Below are positions 1 to 7,667 of a stretch of DNA of 64,000 bases, one piece after another. The position numbers were made by a program, and so were the translations under genes. Location of the stretch: contig NC_020514.1 in NCBI RefSeq assembly GCF_000347635.1, positions 3,162,001-3,226,000 on the forward strand, written 5' to 3'. This DNA is from Paraglaciecola psychrophila 170 (GTDB taxonomy: Bacteria; Pseudomonadota; Gammaproteobacteria; Enterobacterales; Alteromonadaceae). Each line of letters opens with the position of its first letter. Within the stretch, counting starts at the first letter, position 1. The notes below the pieces were generated by a model that did not search any database, was not told the origin of the DNA, and saw only the letters and a list, made by a program, of their open reading frames with translations.

Positions 1-867
1 GCTAATCATACGGAAATTGATTTATTATCTCCTGAGTTCGCTGAAAAATTTGCCTGTGGTAAAGATTGCCAAAAACTAGGTTTGTATGATTCGAACTTTA
101 CTAAACCAGAAACACAATTATCAAGTTTTTTCTTTGAAGAAGAAGGACGTTTTTTTGAGTTTTACGGCAGATTAACTCGACTTAATTACACGTTAGCTGA
201 TTATAGGGCCAGCTCCCAAGATATTCTTAAAAAATACTTAACTTTAATGTTGAATCGGAAACTGAGTTTTAACTCCTTGTCAGAATTTATTGATAATTTA
301 GAAAAGCATGTTACTGAAGACAAATTGTTAGCCTTTTCAAAAAGTGGCTTTATATCTCCCGTTGAAGATCGGTTAAGCTCAACCTTCCTAGAAGATGTCA
401 TCGCTAATCTTCCAATAGATTGGAAAGTTCATGATAATTATTCTAAAACGCCTGAAGATGATTGGGACTCTAATGCATTAATGCCTGATGATGATTGGGA
501 CTCTAATGTATTAACGCCCGATGATTTATTCTACGAAATGTTATTAGGCAAAATACCGACTACTTCTGTCATAACTTCAAATTGGGAACAAGCAAAACAA
601 AATACTCTTCAGGTTGGTTCAATAGCCTGTAGTTTTTCTGATAACAGTTTTGGGGTAGTGACAGGCTTAGAAGCCAACCAAGTCACCTTAAAAGTAATAG
701 CTCAAGCCAGAGTGTTAGTTGATGGGATGAAGCTATACCCACAACCTGGATATTTGTTTACCTCAGCAGAATCTTTTTATTTTGTGAAAGGTTTACCTAA
801 TGAAACCTATCCCCTATACGATATTGCCACTTGTAATATTGAATATTTCAAACGCGGTCAGGCATGA
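1..867 (+). CDS. hypothetical protein, 5' end outside window
   Basis: The reading frame is open from base 1, so the gene starts before the window; the apparent start at base 82 is only an internal TTG. The visible 288 residues are acidic and contain an early Cys pair (about residues 19 and 23, CGKDC) that could belong to a small metal-binding knuckle. An 11-residue unit with core DDWDSN is repeated in tandem with a 33-nt period (about bases 457-510), a sign of recent internal duplication. No signal peptide or membrane segment is visible. I do not recognise the family and assign no function. The stop is TGA at 865-867. Confidence 0.6.
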   Translation, partial: ANHTEIDLLSPEFAEKFACGKDCQKLGLYDSNFTKPETQLSSFFFEEEGRFFEFYGRLTRLNYTLADYRASSQDILKKYLTLMLNRKLSFNSLSEFIDNLEKHVTEDKLLAFSKSGFISPVEDRLSSTFLEDVIANLPIDWKVHDNYSKTPEDDWDSNALMPDDDWDSNVLTPDDLFYEMLLGKIPTTSVITSNWEQAKQNTLQVGSIACSFSDNSFGVVTGLEANQVTLKVIAQARVLVDGMKLYPQPGYLFTSAESFYFVKGLPNETYPLYDIATCNIEYFKRGQA

Positions 868-1324
868 TGGTTTAAAATAATCACGGGGTCACTCATTAGC
901 CCTCTCCGGTCAAGCAGGTATTCGTCATCCCTTATGTTTTATTTCAACTAAGTAAATCGTTGTGCTTGTTCCATCCTTTACAGCTGATTATTTATATGCT
1001 CCTAAAAATCACGTCATTGGTGTGAATACGCACCAGTCACTCATCTGAATTAAAGCGGTGTAGCCTGCCGTGTTCATGGAAGGCTACTGCTCTTGGCTTT
1101 CGCCTCAGTAATTTTTTAGTGCCACACTCATTCCAGTTCTGAGTCGCGAAAACGACTCGTTAACAGATCTATGGCTCTGTCTAATAAAGACAGTCCAACC
1201 CGTTATGGCTATGAGCGTGGGCATATTCATTTTTCAACTTCATTGAATTGGGTAAGGTGATGGTTTAATCAGGTCTAATGGTTTTACCAACCCAGCGTAT
1301 AACTCATCACCTTAGCCAAACTGG
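868..1324 (-). other. structured non-coding flank of the IS110-type element
   Basis: No convincing gene in 457 bases. Four inverted repeats follow one another: GTAGCCT/AGGCTAC (1060-1066, 1081-1087), GAGTCG/CGACTC (1141-1146, 1153-1158), CTGTCT/AGACAG (1177-1182, 1188-1193) and TAAGGTGATG/CATCACCTTA (1253-1262, 1305-1314). The stretch lies directly 3' of the transposase reading frame. IS110-family elements are known to carry a structured bridge RNA in a non-coding end; that this is one is inference. Confidence 0.4.
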
Positions 1325-2220
1325 TCAACAAAAATCTTTATTGGCATCAAATTCCACCTGGTCTCTTAATACATAAAAACAGGCCCTTACAAGCTTATGG
1401 GCAACCGTCTTTATAGCGATAATTTGATTCGTTTTAGCGGCTTTTCGCTGGTAATAGCTTTTGACTATTTTGTTGTGGCGAATAGCAAAATTAGCCGCAT
1501 CAACAAAAGCCCATGCTAGGTATTTATTGCCATTTTTGCTATTGCTTCCCCCTTTCTTTTTACCGTTACTATAGCGCGCTCCACCGATACAACGGTAGTA
1601 GGATGCATAATTCCCTAGCTTGTTAAAGCGTTTAATATCACCTGTTTCTAGCATAATAGTCAGGGCCAGAATATTGCCAATACCATCAATGCTACTCAGT
1701 GATTTAAATTCAGATCTTAGTTTTACTTTTACTAATAAAGCACTTTCAATCTGCTTAATTTCATTTTTAAGACAATTTATAACATTGAGGGTTACCGTCA
1801 CCGCTTGTGCTGTGTTTGCAGAATGATCTTGTGCTATTTACTCGCTGGTACTGTTTTATTTTGTTATTACTGAGCCTGTAGCCTAGATGACGCATTTATA
1901 TGCCCTGAATAGACAACAAGTTTACTGTTGATTGCTGTACCAGGCTCATGCGTTTGCGCATCAGATCTCGCACTGCTCGTTCTTCTTTAGGGTAAATATA
2001 CCCCTCAGGTAAAATGTTAAGTCTAAGCATTTCAGCCAACCATTGTGCGTCACTATTATCATCAGCATACTTTAAACTAGAGTACTGTTGGATAGCCGCC
2101 GTGTTGGCCAAGTGAACACAGAAGTTGGCGCCTATTAAAGCATCCACAAGCCAATACTAGTTATAGGTCGCCTCGATGACTAATTCTATTAACATCTCTT
2201 TGTATTGTTCAAGCAAACTT
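1325..2220 (-). pseudogene. IS110/IS1111-family transposase, decayed
   Basis: Two blocks in different frames together match most of an IS110-type transposase. The upstream block (2220-1896) has the end of the DEDD domain, with the family string HLANTAAIQQY and a region rich in RDLMRKR. The downstream block (1801-1325) is the Transposase_20 domain, with SIDGIGNILALTIMLETGD and the conserved NGNKYLAWA. Damage: a TAG at 2157-2159 replaces the Trp of the usual YNWYWLVD motif, TAA at 1896-1898 ends the first block, and a frame change lies at about 1810-1890. The N-terminal ~50 residues, with the first catalytic Asp, are missing because the frame stops beside the repeat at 2221. The element cannot encode an active enzyme. 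Confidence 0.85.
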
Positions 2221-2231
2221 TGGGGTCAGGT
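2221..2231 (+). repeat. TGGGGTCAGGT dispersed motif, copy 1
   Basis: First of three copies of a GGGTCAGGT motif in this accessory region (others at 2432 and 7521). This copy shares GGGTCAGGTCTTTG with the copy at 7521 and marks the point where the IS110 transposase frame is lost. Such motifs are common flanks of degenerate insertions in marine gammaproteobacteria; the element type is not established here. Confidence 0.5.
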
Positions 2232-2431
2232 CTTTGATTTTGGATTTCACATAAACAAGTTAACAAAGACATCCAAAATAGCACAGTTGAACAATGCAGA
2301 AATTACACCATGTTTGAGTGGTGAAACTGGTGTTTATGACGTGGAATGCGAACGCAGTCTTCTCAATAACGCTCTAATTAAGTTATGATTTGATTGGATC
2401 AGTTGGCTTTCTTAATTTTCAGATGTACACA

Positions 2432-2442
2432 TGGGGTCAGGT
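2432..2442 (+). repeat. TGGGGTCAGGT dispersed motif, copy 2
   Basis: Second copy, in direct orientation 211 bases from copy 1. It overlaps the stop codon of the truncated Doc gene, so whatever carried the motif probably removed the 3' half of that gene. Nothing recognisable is coded between copies 1 and 2. Confidence 0.5.
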
Positions 2443-2691
2443 TGAGCTTGCCCCATCATTCGACACAAGTGGTTTGTATTTGGGACTTAAAATAGATGAG
2501 TTCTCTTGAAAGTATTTGGCAGCAATTTCGAAAATATCATCTAAACCATCATAAACTAATGCATGATCAATACGGCCTAACGCACCTTGTAACTTTGGAA
2601 CATCAACTGTTCCTTTCATATCAGGCTCACCTTCTAAAATAAAAATGTTAATTTCAACAACTGTTTCAAAGGGGAAACAAATTATTTCCAC
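2437..2691 (-). pseudogene. Doc/Fic-family toxin, truncated
   Basis: Residues 5-60 resemble the N-terminal half of death-on-curing (Doc) toxins: an opening like FETVVEINIFILEGEP followed by PKLQGALGRIDHALVY and DDIFEIAAKY. In Doc this is followed by the catalytic HxFxDGNKR loop, which phosphorylates EF-Tu. Here the match stops after AAKY; about 24 unrelated residues follow and the gene ends inside a dispersed repeat. The catalytic loop is absent, so the product should be non-toxic. The start is GTG at 2691, sharing one base with the TAG stop of the upstream antitoxin (TAGTG), the close coupling typical of TA operons. Family call is moderately sure; loss of function is a firm inference if the call is right. 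Confidence 0.55.
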
Positions 2692-2861
2692 TATATATAA
2701 GCCCGTATTTCAAATGTTTTATTGTGTGTTCTTAAAGCCAACTTAGTTTCAGACCGTACAATTTGCTCACCTGTATCTCCAGATAAATCAAGCACTTTGG
2801 TTGCTTTAACTTTGGGTCTATTTACCGCTCTAACGCCGTAATCTTCAACTTTTTTATTCAT
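2691..2861 (-). CDS. probable antitoxin of the Doc-type module
   Basis: A 56-residue basic protein, translationally coupled to the truncated Doc gene. I chose the ATG at 2861 (MNKKVEDYGV) because an AGAG ribosome-binding site sits 9 bases before it; the frame is open back to 2909. The size, order (antitoxin first) and coupling fit a type II antitoxin. The middle region, KVLDLSGDTGEQIV, ends in residues that could be the toxin-binding helix. I do not recognise a named antitoxin domain, so the role rests on context. If expressed it would be an orphan antitoxin, because its partner lacks the catalytic loop. Confidence 0.5.
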   Translation of the reverse strand: MNKKVEDYGVRAVNRPKVKATKVLDLSGDTGEQIVRSETKLALRTHNKTFEIRAYI

Positions 2862-2946
2862 CAAAATGATCTCTACGCAAAAAAACAATGATATTTGTTC
2901 ATTATCCACATCTGTGGGCTAATAGCATAATTCCCCACCATAGAAA

Positions 2947-3267
2947 CTAAAAGGTTTGCATTCCCTCCCTCTGTTCGCGGATCTCCTTTTCCTTATATGC
3001 ATTGGACGTAGCCAAGTCTTGTATTTTGCACTTTAAAATTAAATAGACATATATGGTCGCTCTTAGCCAATAACACCCTGGTGAATCTTCGAGCCTAAAG
3101 GCCCTCCTACAGAGGGAATTATATGCTGTTACAAGTTCACTGTGAAAGTCCCACTGGACCACCATTTGTAAACGGTTAAAAATTGCCGCACTTTGTTGCA
3201 AGCGGTCTTGTCTTAACGACTCACTAATAATTGACCCAGTGATACTAAAGTCGTTAAGGTAGAGCAT
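2947..3267 (-). CDS. hypothetical protein, doubtful
   Basis: A 106-residue frame divergent from pilW, starting only a few bases from it. The product has no signal peptide or recognised motif, is rich in Arg and Leu, and ends in a charged tail (KEKEIREQREG). No good ribosome-binding site is seen. It could be a genuine small accessory gene or chance, since it occupies the only space for the pilW promoter. Listed at low confidence. Confidence 0.25.
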   Translation of the reverse strand: MLYLNDFSITGSIISESLRQDRLQQSAAIFNRLQMVVQWDFHSELVTAYNSLCRRAFRLEDSPGCYWLRATIYVYLILKCKIQDLATSNAYKEKEIREQREGMQTF

Positions 3268-3290
3268 CTTTATTGAAAGGGTTAAAATCG

Positions 3291-4336
3291 TTGTTTAAAA
3301 ATTTAATCGTTATTAGCGGAATAGTAGTGTTGCTTGGTTGTTCAACCAGCCCAACAGATTCAAAAAAAGACCATTCAAGCATCAATGTTGCTGACGCTAC
3401 CCTTATTACACTGTCCCATGTTAAAGCCTATTTATTGATAGGTAACATCAAACAAGCACAAAAGACTTTCGACACTATCGACAACCCTCAAGCGATGCCT
3501 AATACGTTGTTAACACTCGCTGAGTTGCGAGCCGCGTCGAGCAATGCAGAGGGAGCACAGCAAGCTTTTTTACAGGCATTGGATAATGGCCAGCTCGACA
3601 AACAATCAATATCAGTGACACTCGTCGACTATTTTTGCACTGAAAAAAAATGGCCCGCATTGCAAGGATATGCTTCAGCACTGGTTGTAAGTACTCCACA
3701 AGCTAATACCCAAAATTCCAAACCTTCAGGCATCCATGTCAAAAATAGCGCATTAACCCAAATTGGCTTGTGCTTTTTTAATGCACAACGCTTTGATGAA
3801 GCACAAAATTGGTTGCAGCAACTTGATGATACGCAACAGTTAGCGCCCCAAGCTTACCTTGCACTTGCCAGAATGGCTGTTGAGCAAAAACAATATCCAA
3901 CCGCCCAACAGCTAATTAACCAGTATGAAGTAACAAAAAAAAAATCGATGCAAAAATGTTATGGACATCTTTTGAGGTATACCGTGCACTGGAACAACCA
4001 GAGATAGCCGAGCAAATAGGTGAAAATTTATATTCACTGTTCCCAAATAATGAATATACGCGGAATTATATTCTCACAGTGAAACGTGGTGAGAGAATGA
4101 TGCGCAGACAACAAAAAGTCGCGGCATTGAGACAAACAACTGATTCAACATTTGAGAAAAAACAAACCACTACTTCCCCAGAGCCACCCTTTCACATCAT
4201 GCAAAAAGGCCAAACCCTTTATCAACTGTCTAAACGCTATGGAGTAACGGCACCGGAATTAATGTCTTGGAATCCCAATTTAGTCATCGATGATATTTCA
4301 ATAGGCACAAAAATACGCATACTGCCCATTCCCTAA
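3291..4336 (+). pseudogene. pilW: PilW/PilF-like TPR lipoprotein with C-terminal LysM, -1 frameshift
   Basis: PilW lipoproteins stabilise type IV pili by helping PilQ secretin assembly at the outer membrane. The first frame gives a lipoprotein signal ending in VVLLGC and TPR-like helical pairs to about base 3935. A second frame (to 4336) continues with the last TPR (PEIAEQIGENLYSLFPNN) and a LysM domain (QKGQTLYQLSKRYGVT). They join across ten A residues at 3935-3944; a -1 shift there yields one continuous protein of about 350 residues. I prefer the TTG at 3291, nine bases after AAAGGG, over the TTG at 3273. The usual PilW has no LysM tail, so this is an unusual fusion. The break may be decay, an assembly error in a homopolymer, or ribosomal slippage on A AAA AAA. 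Confidence 0.65.
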
Positions 4337-4352
4337 ATATGCATTGCTTCAA

Positions 4353-5111
4353 TTATGGCTGAGGCAAGCCACTATGAAAGCGAAATTCTTTATCTGGCAT
4401 TTGAATAAGTTGGGCTTCTTTCTCACCAAAAAATGTGACTCTTTCATCGATGCTAGTTGCACTGACTGTGGTTGCTAATGTTAAGTAGTCCTGAAAATGC
4501 CTTGCTTCGCTGCGTAACAGTGACGTATAAAACTTCTCTAGCTCAGCATCTAAGCATGGGGCTAATTTGGCAAAACGTTCGCAAGAGCGGGCTTCAATAT
4601 AAGCGCCGCAAATTAGCGTATCACTAAGTTTAGCGGGCTCATGGGTGCGTACACCTTTCATCATGCCTCTGGCATAACCCGATGCGGAAATATTATCGTG
4701 CGTCACCCCCCTACTCTGCATAATTTCCCACACCTGTTGAAAATGATGTAACTCTTCTTTAATCAACAACACCATTTTGCTGATCAATTCATCACCATGT
4801 TCAAGGTCAGATTTGCTGATCAGTTTTTTTGATAAACTCACATAATCACTAAAGTCACCATTGCCAATTTTACGGTAAACAAAATCCTCATAGGGCTTTA
4901 ACCAGGCTAGTAACGCATCGCTACTTTGCTGGTCCACAGCATAACGGCGTAAAAGCAACATAGCGGTCTGCGCGGCTTTAAGCTCACAATTAGCATGGTC
5001 ACGCAGCAAATTGGGGAGGTTTTCAGGTTTAATTGCTTCGTCAATCCAGGCTTGTGGGGTTGAGCATTTAAGGAAAGCGTTTATTGGTTGTAATAATTGT
5101 TCGGTGTTCAT
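4353..5111 (-). CDS. miaE: tRNA-(ms2io6A) hydroxylase MiaE
   Basis: MiaE is a di-iron monooxygenase that hydroxylates the isopentenyl group of ms2i6A at position 37 of tRNAs reading UNN codons. The 252-residue length fits. The ferritin-like di-iron ligands are visible as EELHHFQQV, then EARSCERFA and EARHFQDY. Both ends look intact. It is convergent with pilW (16-base gap). Its 5' end has a diverged partial copy at 5951-6062, so the TA segment between the two was probably inserted here by recombination. No nearby promoter is obvious. Confidence 0.92.
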   Translation of the reverse strand: MNTEQLLQPINAFLKCSTPQAWIDEAIKPENLPNLLRDHANCELKAAQTAMLLLRRYAVDQQSSDALLAWLKPYEDFVYRKIGNGDFSDYVSLSKKLISKSDLEHGDELISKMVLLIKEELHHFQQVWEIMQSRGVTHDNISASGYARGMMKGVRTHEPAKLSDTLICGAYIEARSCERFAKLAPCLDAELEKFYTSLLRSEARHFQDYLTLATTVSATSIDERVTFFGEKEAQLIQMPDKEFRFHSGLPQP

Positions 5112-5263
5112 TATTTAATAAATTCGTTTCTTTTGAAAATTTATGTAGTAATTGTCTACTACTAGAAGGCAAGTTGCTTGACTCTGAAAGAATAAATACT
5201 GCAAAGACGGATAAATGTATCCTAAGTAACATCCCGTGCTTCTCGTTTGCTACTCATTATCTA

Positions 5264-5548
5264 TTAGCCCAGAGCTCGGATTACCGCTTGAGGCTCTCTG
5301 GCTACAACATTTAAAAGTGCCAAAGCTGGACCATGTGGATTGCGATCACCTCTTTCCCAATGCCGAAGTGTAGATACACTGATACAAAATTTTGATGCAA
5401 ACTCCATCTGAGTTAAGCCCAGTCCGTGACGTATCTCAGCAACGTCAACATGAGGTGGTCTATGCGTCTTAGCCGCAACTTTTTTTCCATCATTGAGTTC
5501 TATAGCCTCTTGAAGTCCCTTAGCTATACTTTCAAATACGTTACTCAT
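5264..5548 (-). CDS. higA: HigA-type antitoxin, XRE family
   Basis: A 94-residue DNA-binding antitoxin. Residues ~40-90 form a helix-turn-helix of XRE type, with LTQMEFASKF then the recognition helix SVSTLRHWERG. I start it at ATG 5548 (MSNVFES), which overlaps the toxin stop by 8 bases in the toxin-first order of higBA; the open frame extends further upstream but without family similarity. It would normally neutralise HigB and repress the operon through operators at 5828-5908. The antitoxin is intact while the toxin is frameshifted. Confidence 0.85.
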   Translation of the reverse strand: MSNVFESIAKGLQEAIELNDGKKVAAKTHRPPHVDVAEIRHGLGLTQMEFASKFCISVSTLRHWERGDRNPHGPALALLNVVAREPQAVIRALG

Positions 5549-5821
5549 GATTATTCTCCAGCGCTTTTGTAACAAGAATTGCAACCAGTCGACCAAGCGC
5601 ATTTCTGTCAGCTTTTGACAAATTTGCCCGTTCGCTCTTTCCAAACAAGGTCAGAAGGTATAATGGGATGCGTTCATCGTGGTAGTAATAGACAACTCTA
5701 ACACCACCACTTTTTCCTTTATTTCCTCTGCTCCAACGTATCTTACGAATGCCTCCTGTACCTTCCATAATGTATCAGCGCGTTTTATGTATTCCGGCAG
5801 TTCAGTTATTGTCGTAAGCAT
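5541..5821 (-). pseudogene. higB: HigB-2/RelE-type toxin, frameshifted
   Basis: RelE-fold mRNA interferases cleave mRNA on the ribosome. The N-terminus from ATG 5821 (MLTTITELPEYIKRADTLW) is in one frame; the rest (GTGGIRKIRWSRGNKGKSGG, then VRVVYYYHDERIPLYLLTLF) is in another. The change lies at about 5763-5768, directly after TTATGG, and one missing base (or two extra) explains it. The ATG at 5768 could restart translation, but would lack the first helix. All later features, including RVVYYYH and the LSKADRNAL helix, are well preserved, so the break is recent or a sequencing error. Confidence 0.8.
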
Positions 5822-5827
5822 AAGGGA

Positions 5828-5908
5828 ATTATAATCCAATGGATTACTTAAATCAAAGAATTGTATCTACAATCAACGTGAATAAAATCAACGTGAAAAC
5901 CTCACGTT
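5828..5908 (-). promoter_or_regulatory. higBA promoter with two operator palindromes
   Basis: On the minus strand a TATAAT -10 (5828-5833) lies seven bases before the higB start. The palindrome TAATCC-AAT-GGATTA (5832-5846) overlaps it. Further upstream are a direct repeat of ATCAACGTGAA (from 5872 and 5887) and a palindrome AACGTGA/TCACGTT (5890-5896, 5902-5908). These are fitting sites for HigA or HigBA autorepression; the regulator assignment is inferred from position. Confidence 0.55.
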
Positions 5909-5950
5909 CATATATCCGTTGGTAAATATTAACGTCAGTTGCACATCTGT

Positions 5951-6062
5951 ACTTTAAGCTCGCAATTAGCATGGTCCCGTAACAAATTGGGGAGGTTTTC
6001 GGGTTTGACTGCTTCATCAATCCAGGCTTATGGGGTTGAGCATTTAAGGAAAGCGTTTATCG
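5951..6062 (-). pseudogene. diverged duplicate of the miaE 5' end
   Basis: About 110 bases closely match miaE 4974-5086, with roughly ten substitutions. They would encode the MiaE N-terminal region from FLKCSTP to HANCELKA. One change, CAA to TAA, puts a stop at the Gln of STPQAW. Nothing of miaE continues on either side. The level of divergence argues for an incoming miaE end from a relative, or an old duplication, rather than an assembly artefact. Confidence 0.85.
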
Positions 6063-6108
6063 GAGAAAGTAGTTCTGAAATATTCAATCAAAGGTATCCT
6101 GTGAGAAG

Positions 6109-6380
6109 TTAAAGATGGAGACTAGGCAACATTCGCTCATGGAGTATTCTGACAACCGCAACACCATAATTGGTGGCTTTAAAGTAGATCAAGTACTTAC
6201 CTTGGCGATAGAATTTATAGCCTACCCGAATATTGTCACATGAGAGCACCTAAGAAGATGAAGCAGCCAAACCTTCAAAAGCTGAAACCAGTTCATCAGT
6301 ATAATATTAACCTGAGCTCTAGATAATCCATACAGTTCAGCATCGCTATTATCACGCCTATCTACGTTGAACTGACTCAC
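6109..6380 (-). pseudogene. ParE/RelE-family toxin, frameshifted
   Basis: The C-terminal part is clear in one frame: IRVGYKFYRQGKYLIYFKA then VAVVRILHERM and a final LPSLHL, the signature end of ParE-type gyrase toxins. The N-terminal part, from a possible GTG at 6380, needs at least one frame change to read SRAQ, YTDELVSAFEGLAAS and then LGALMCDN. Total size, about 90 residues, is right for the family. No intact antitoxin adjoins it. This is a second ParE, distinct from the remnant at 6541-6633. Confidence 0.75.
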
Positions 6381-6540
6381 AATAGCTGGCTATTCCTTCA
6401 CAAGCTCGCCTCGATAAACGCAATAATAGCTGCACTGGATGTATTTATTGGCCTAGTAAATCAATTATAACTACCTAACATACTGTTTTAGGTATAATTA
6501 CTTTTAGGGTGGCGGAACGTCTTATCCAGAGTTCAGGTTA

Positions 6541-6633
6541 GTTGGCTTAATTAATACCCCATTGTTCAAAAGAGTATTCCCAATTAGCTTCCATATCCCG
6601 CTCTGCCAATGGAGCAAGACGATAACTAGCCAT
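6541..6633 (-). pseudogene. ParE toxin, N-terminal remnant
   Basis: From ATG 6633 the frame reads MASYRLAPLAERDMEANWEY then SFEQWGIN, the standard ParE N-terminus, and hits TAA at 6547-6549 where Gln or Glu is expected before AN. Family similarity ends there, so roughly two thirds of the toxin is gone. It follows the parD remnant by about 30 bases, in the normal parDE order. Confidence 0.75.
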
Positions 6634-6663
6634 GTTAAACCATCATTCTTGCTTTAAAATTAT

Positions 6664-6870
6664 CTACATCGAATGGCTGTGGTTTCCACTTGCTTCACCT
6701 TCAATTAACGCTTTTCTTATGGCGTCATCATGGCTGTTTTGTTCCTGATCATTGCGTAAAAGCGCACGGATGTATTCGCTGTCGTTGGTATAGCGGCCAG
6801 CAACAACTTGGGCTTTTATCCACTCATCTTGTTAGTCTGTAACAGTAATGGTTTTATGGGTTGTTGACAT
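6664..6870 (-). pseudogene. ParD-family antitoxin with early stop
   Basis: From ATG 6870 the frame reads MSTTHKTITVTD, then a TAA, then QDEWIKAQVVAGRYTNDSEY and ALIEGEASG to a TAG at 6664. This is the CC2985/ParD family, whose N-terminal ribbon-helix-helix binds DNA and whose C-terminus masks ParE. The stop is codon 13. Every other part is well conserved, so inactivation looks recent. It is the antitoxin of the ParE remnant just downstream. Confidence 0.8.
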
Positions 6871-6991
6871 GATACTTCCCCAGAGATATGAAATAATCAT
6901 ACTCTTGATGCAACTATAGCGATTTTTGAAGGTTATAGCGGAATTATCGAGTGTAAACTTGGATCCACTTCTGACTTTTAATGGATAGTTT

Positions 6992-7174
6992 TCACTTTAC
7001 ATTAAGAGTCACAGTTACTTGTAACCCAGATATCAATAACTGATCACTTTGCACATTTACTGTCGCGACTAATACACTGTCAACGTCATTAAACAATGTA
7101 TTCGTGAGAACAACCAATCGTTGGTTGTATGCCTTACAAACCGAAAATTGCTCAATGCTCAAGGTAGTTTTCAC
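6992..7174 (-). pseudogene. CcdB-like toxin, probably truncated
   Basis: A 60-residue product read from GTG 7174, overlapping the CcdA-like stop by four bases (GTGA). CcdB poisons DNA gyrase and is about 100 residues long. This protein has the small beta-strand pattern of that fold (RLVVLTNTLF, then DVDSVLVATV and SGLQVTVTLN) but only about half its length, and lacks the C-terminal helix where the CcdB gyrase-poisoning residues lie. Identification rests mostly on coupling to the CcdA-like gene. It may be a truncated relic or a distinct short toxin. Confidence 0.45.
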
Positions 7175-7434
7175 AACTGCCTAATTATCATAGCTGCCTG
7201 ATTTTCATAGCTGCGCAATTTTTCTGAAAAGGTACCCTGCTCATCAATTTTACGGTTGTGCTGGGCAATAGCTTGTTGGTTTTCTTGGCACCACCGTTCA
7301 TATTTGGCTACTTTTACGGCTTTACTCAACGCCTCTTCCAAAATCGCGGAAGGGCTTAGAATCAGTGCTCTCGCTTCTTTAATCACCGCAGCATCGATAG
7401 ATGTATTGCACGGAACTTTATTAGATGTTGCCAT
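7171..7434 (-). CDS. ccdA: CcdA-type antitoxin
   Basis: An 87-residue protein matching the CcdA family: an N-terminal ribbon-helix-helix segment (residues ~8-45, including SPSAILEEALSKAV) and the CcdB-binding tail (YERWCQENQQAIAQHNRKID, then GTFSEKLRSY). After RSY, where CcdA normally ends, about 12 extra residues (ENQAAMIIRQL) follow, which suggests a lost original stop. It should repress its own operon and neutralise CcdB, but the downstream toxin frame is short. It starts at ATG 7434. Confidence 0.8.
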   Translation of the reverse strand: MATSNKVPCNTSIDAAVIKEARALILSPSAILEEALSKAVKVAKYERWCQENQQAIAQHNRKIDEQGTFSEKLRSYENQAAMIIRQL

Positions 7435-7519
7435 ACTAATTGGTACCTATATGAAAACCATACATCAATAATGCGCACTATTTATGCACAATCAAATGGT
7501 CAATTGAAGATCACATTAA

Positions 7520-7534
7520 AGGGTCAGGTCTTTG
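7520..7534 (+). repeat. GGGTCAGGT dispersed motif, copy 3
   Basis: Third copy of the motif, sharing GGGTCAGGTCTTTG with 2222-2235. It lies between the CcdA and VapBC modules. The next ~140 bases have an open frame without recognisable similarity, which I take as part of the remnant. Confidence 0.5.
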
Positions 7535-7667
7535 TTCGATTCAGTGCCACAAAAATCATTCGACCATGAATATGGCCCAGTCACTATTTCCACTTTATTT
7601 TCATGGATACTGACAAAACAACCTGAAGCCGCAGATGTTTTATACGGCACTCAGTTTAGTGAACGTT

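Noticed and set aside
5084..5314. 76-residue plus-strand frame between miaE and higA
   Set aside because: It overlaps both neighbours in antisense and has no similarity.
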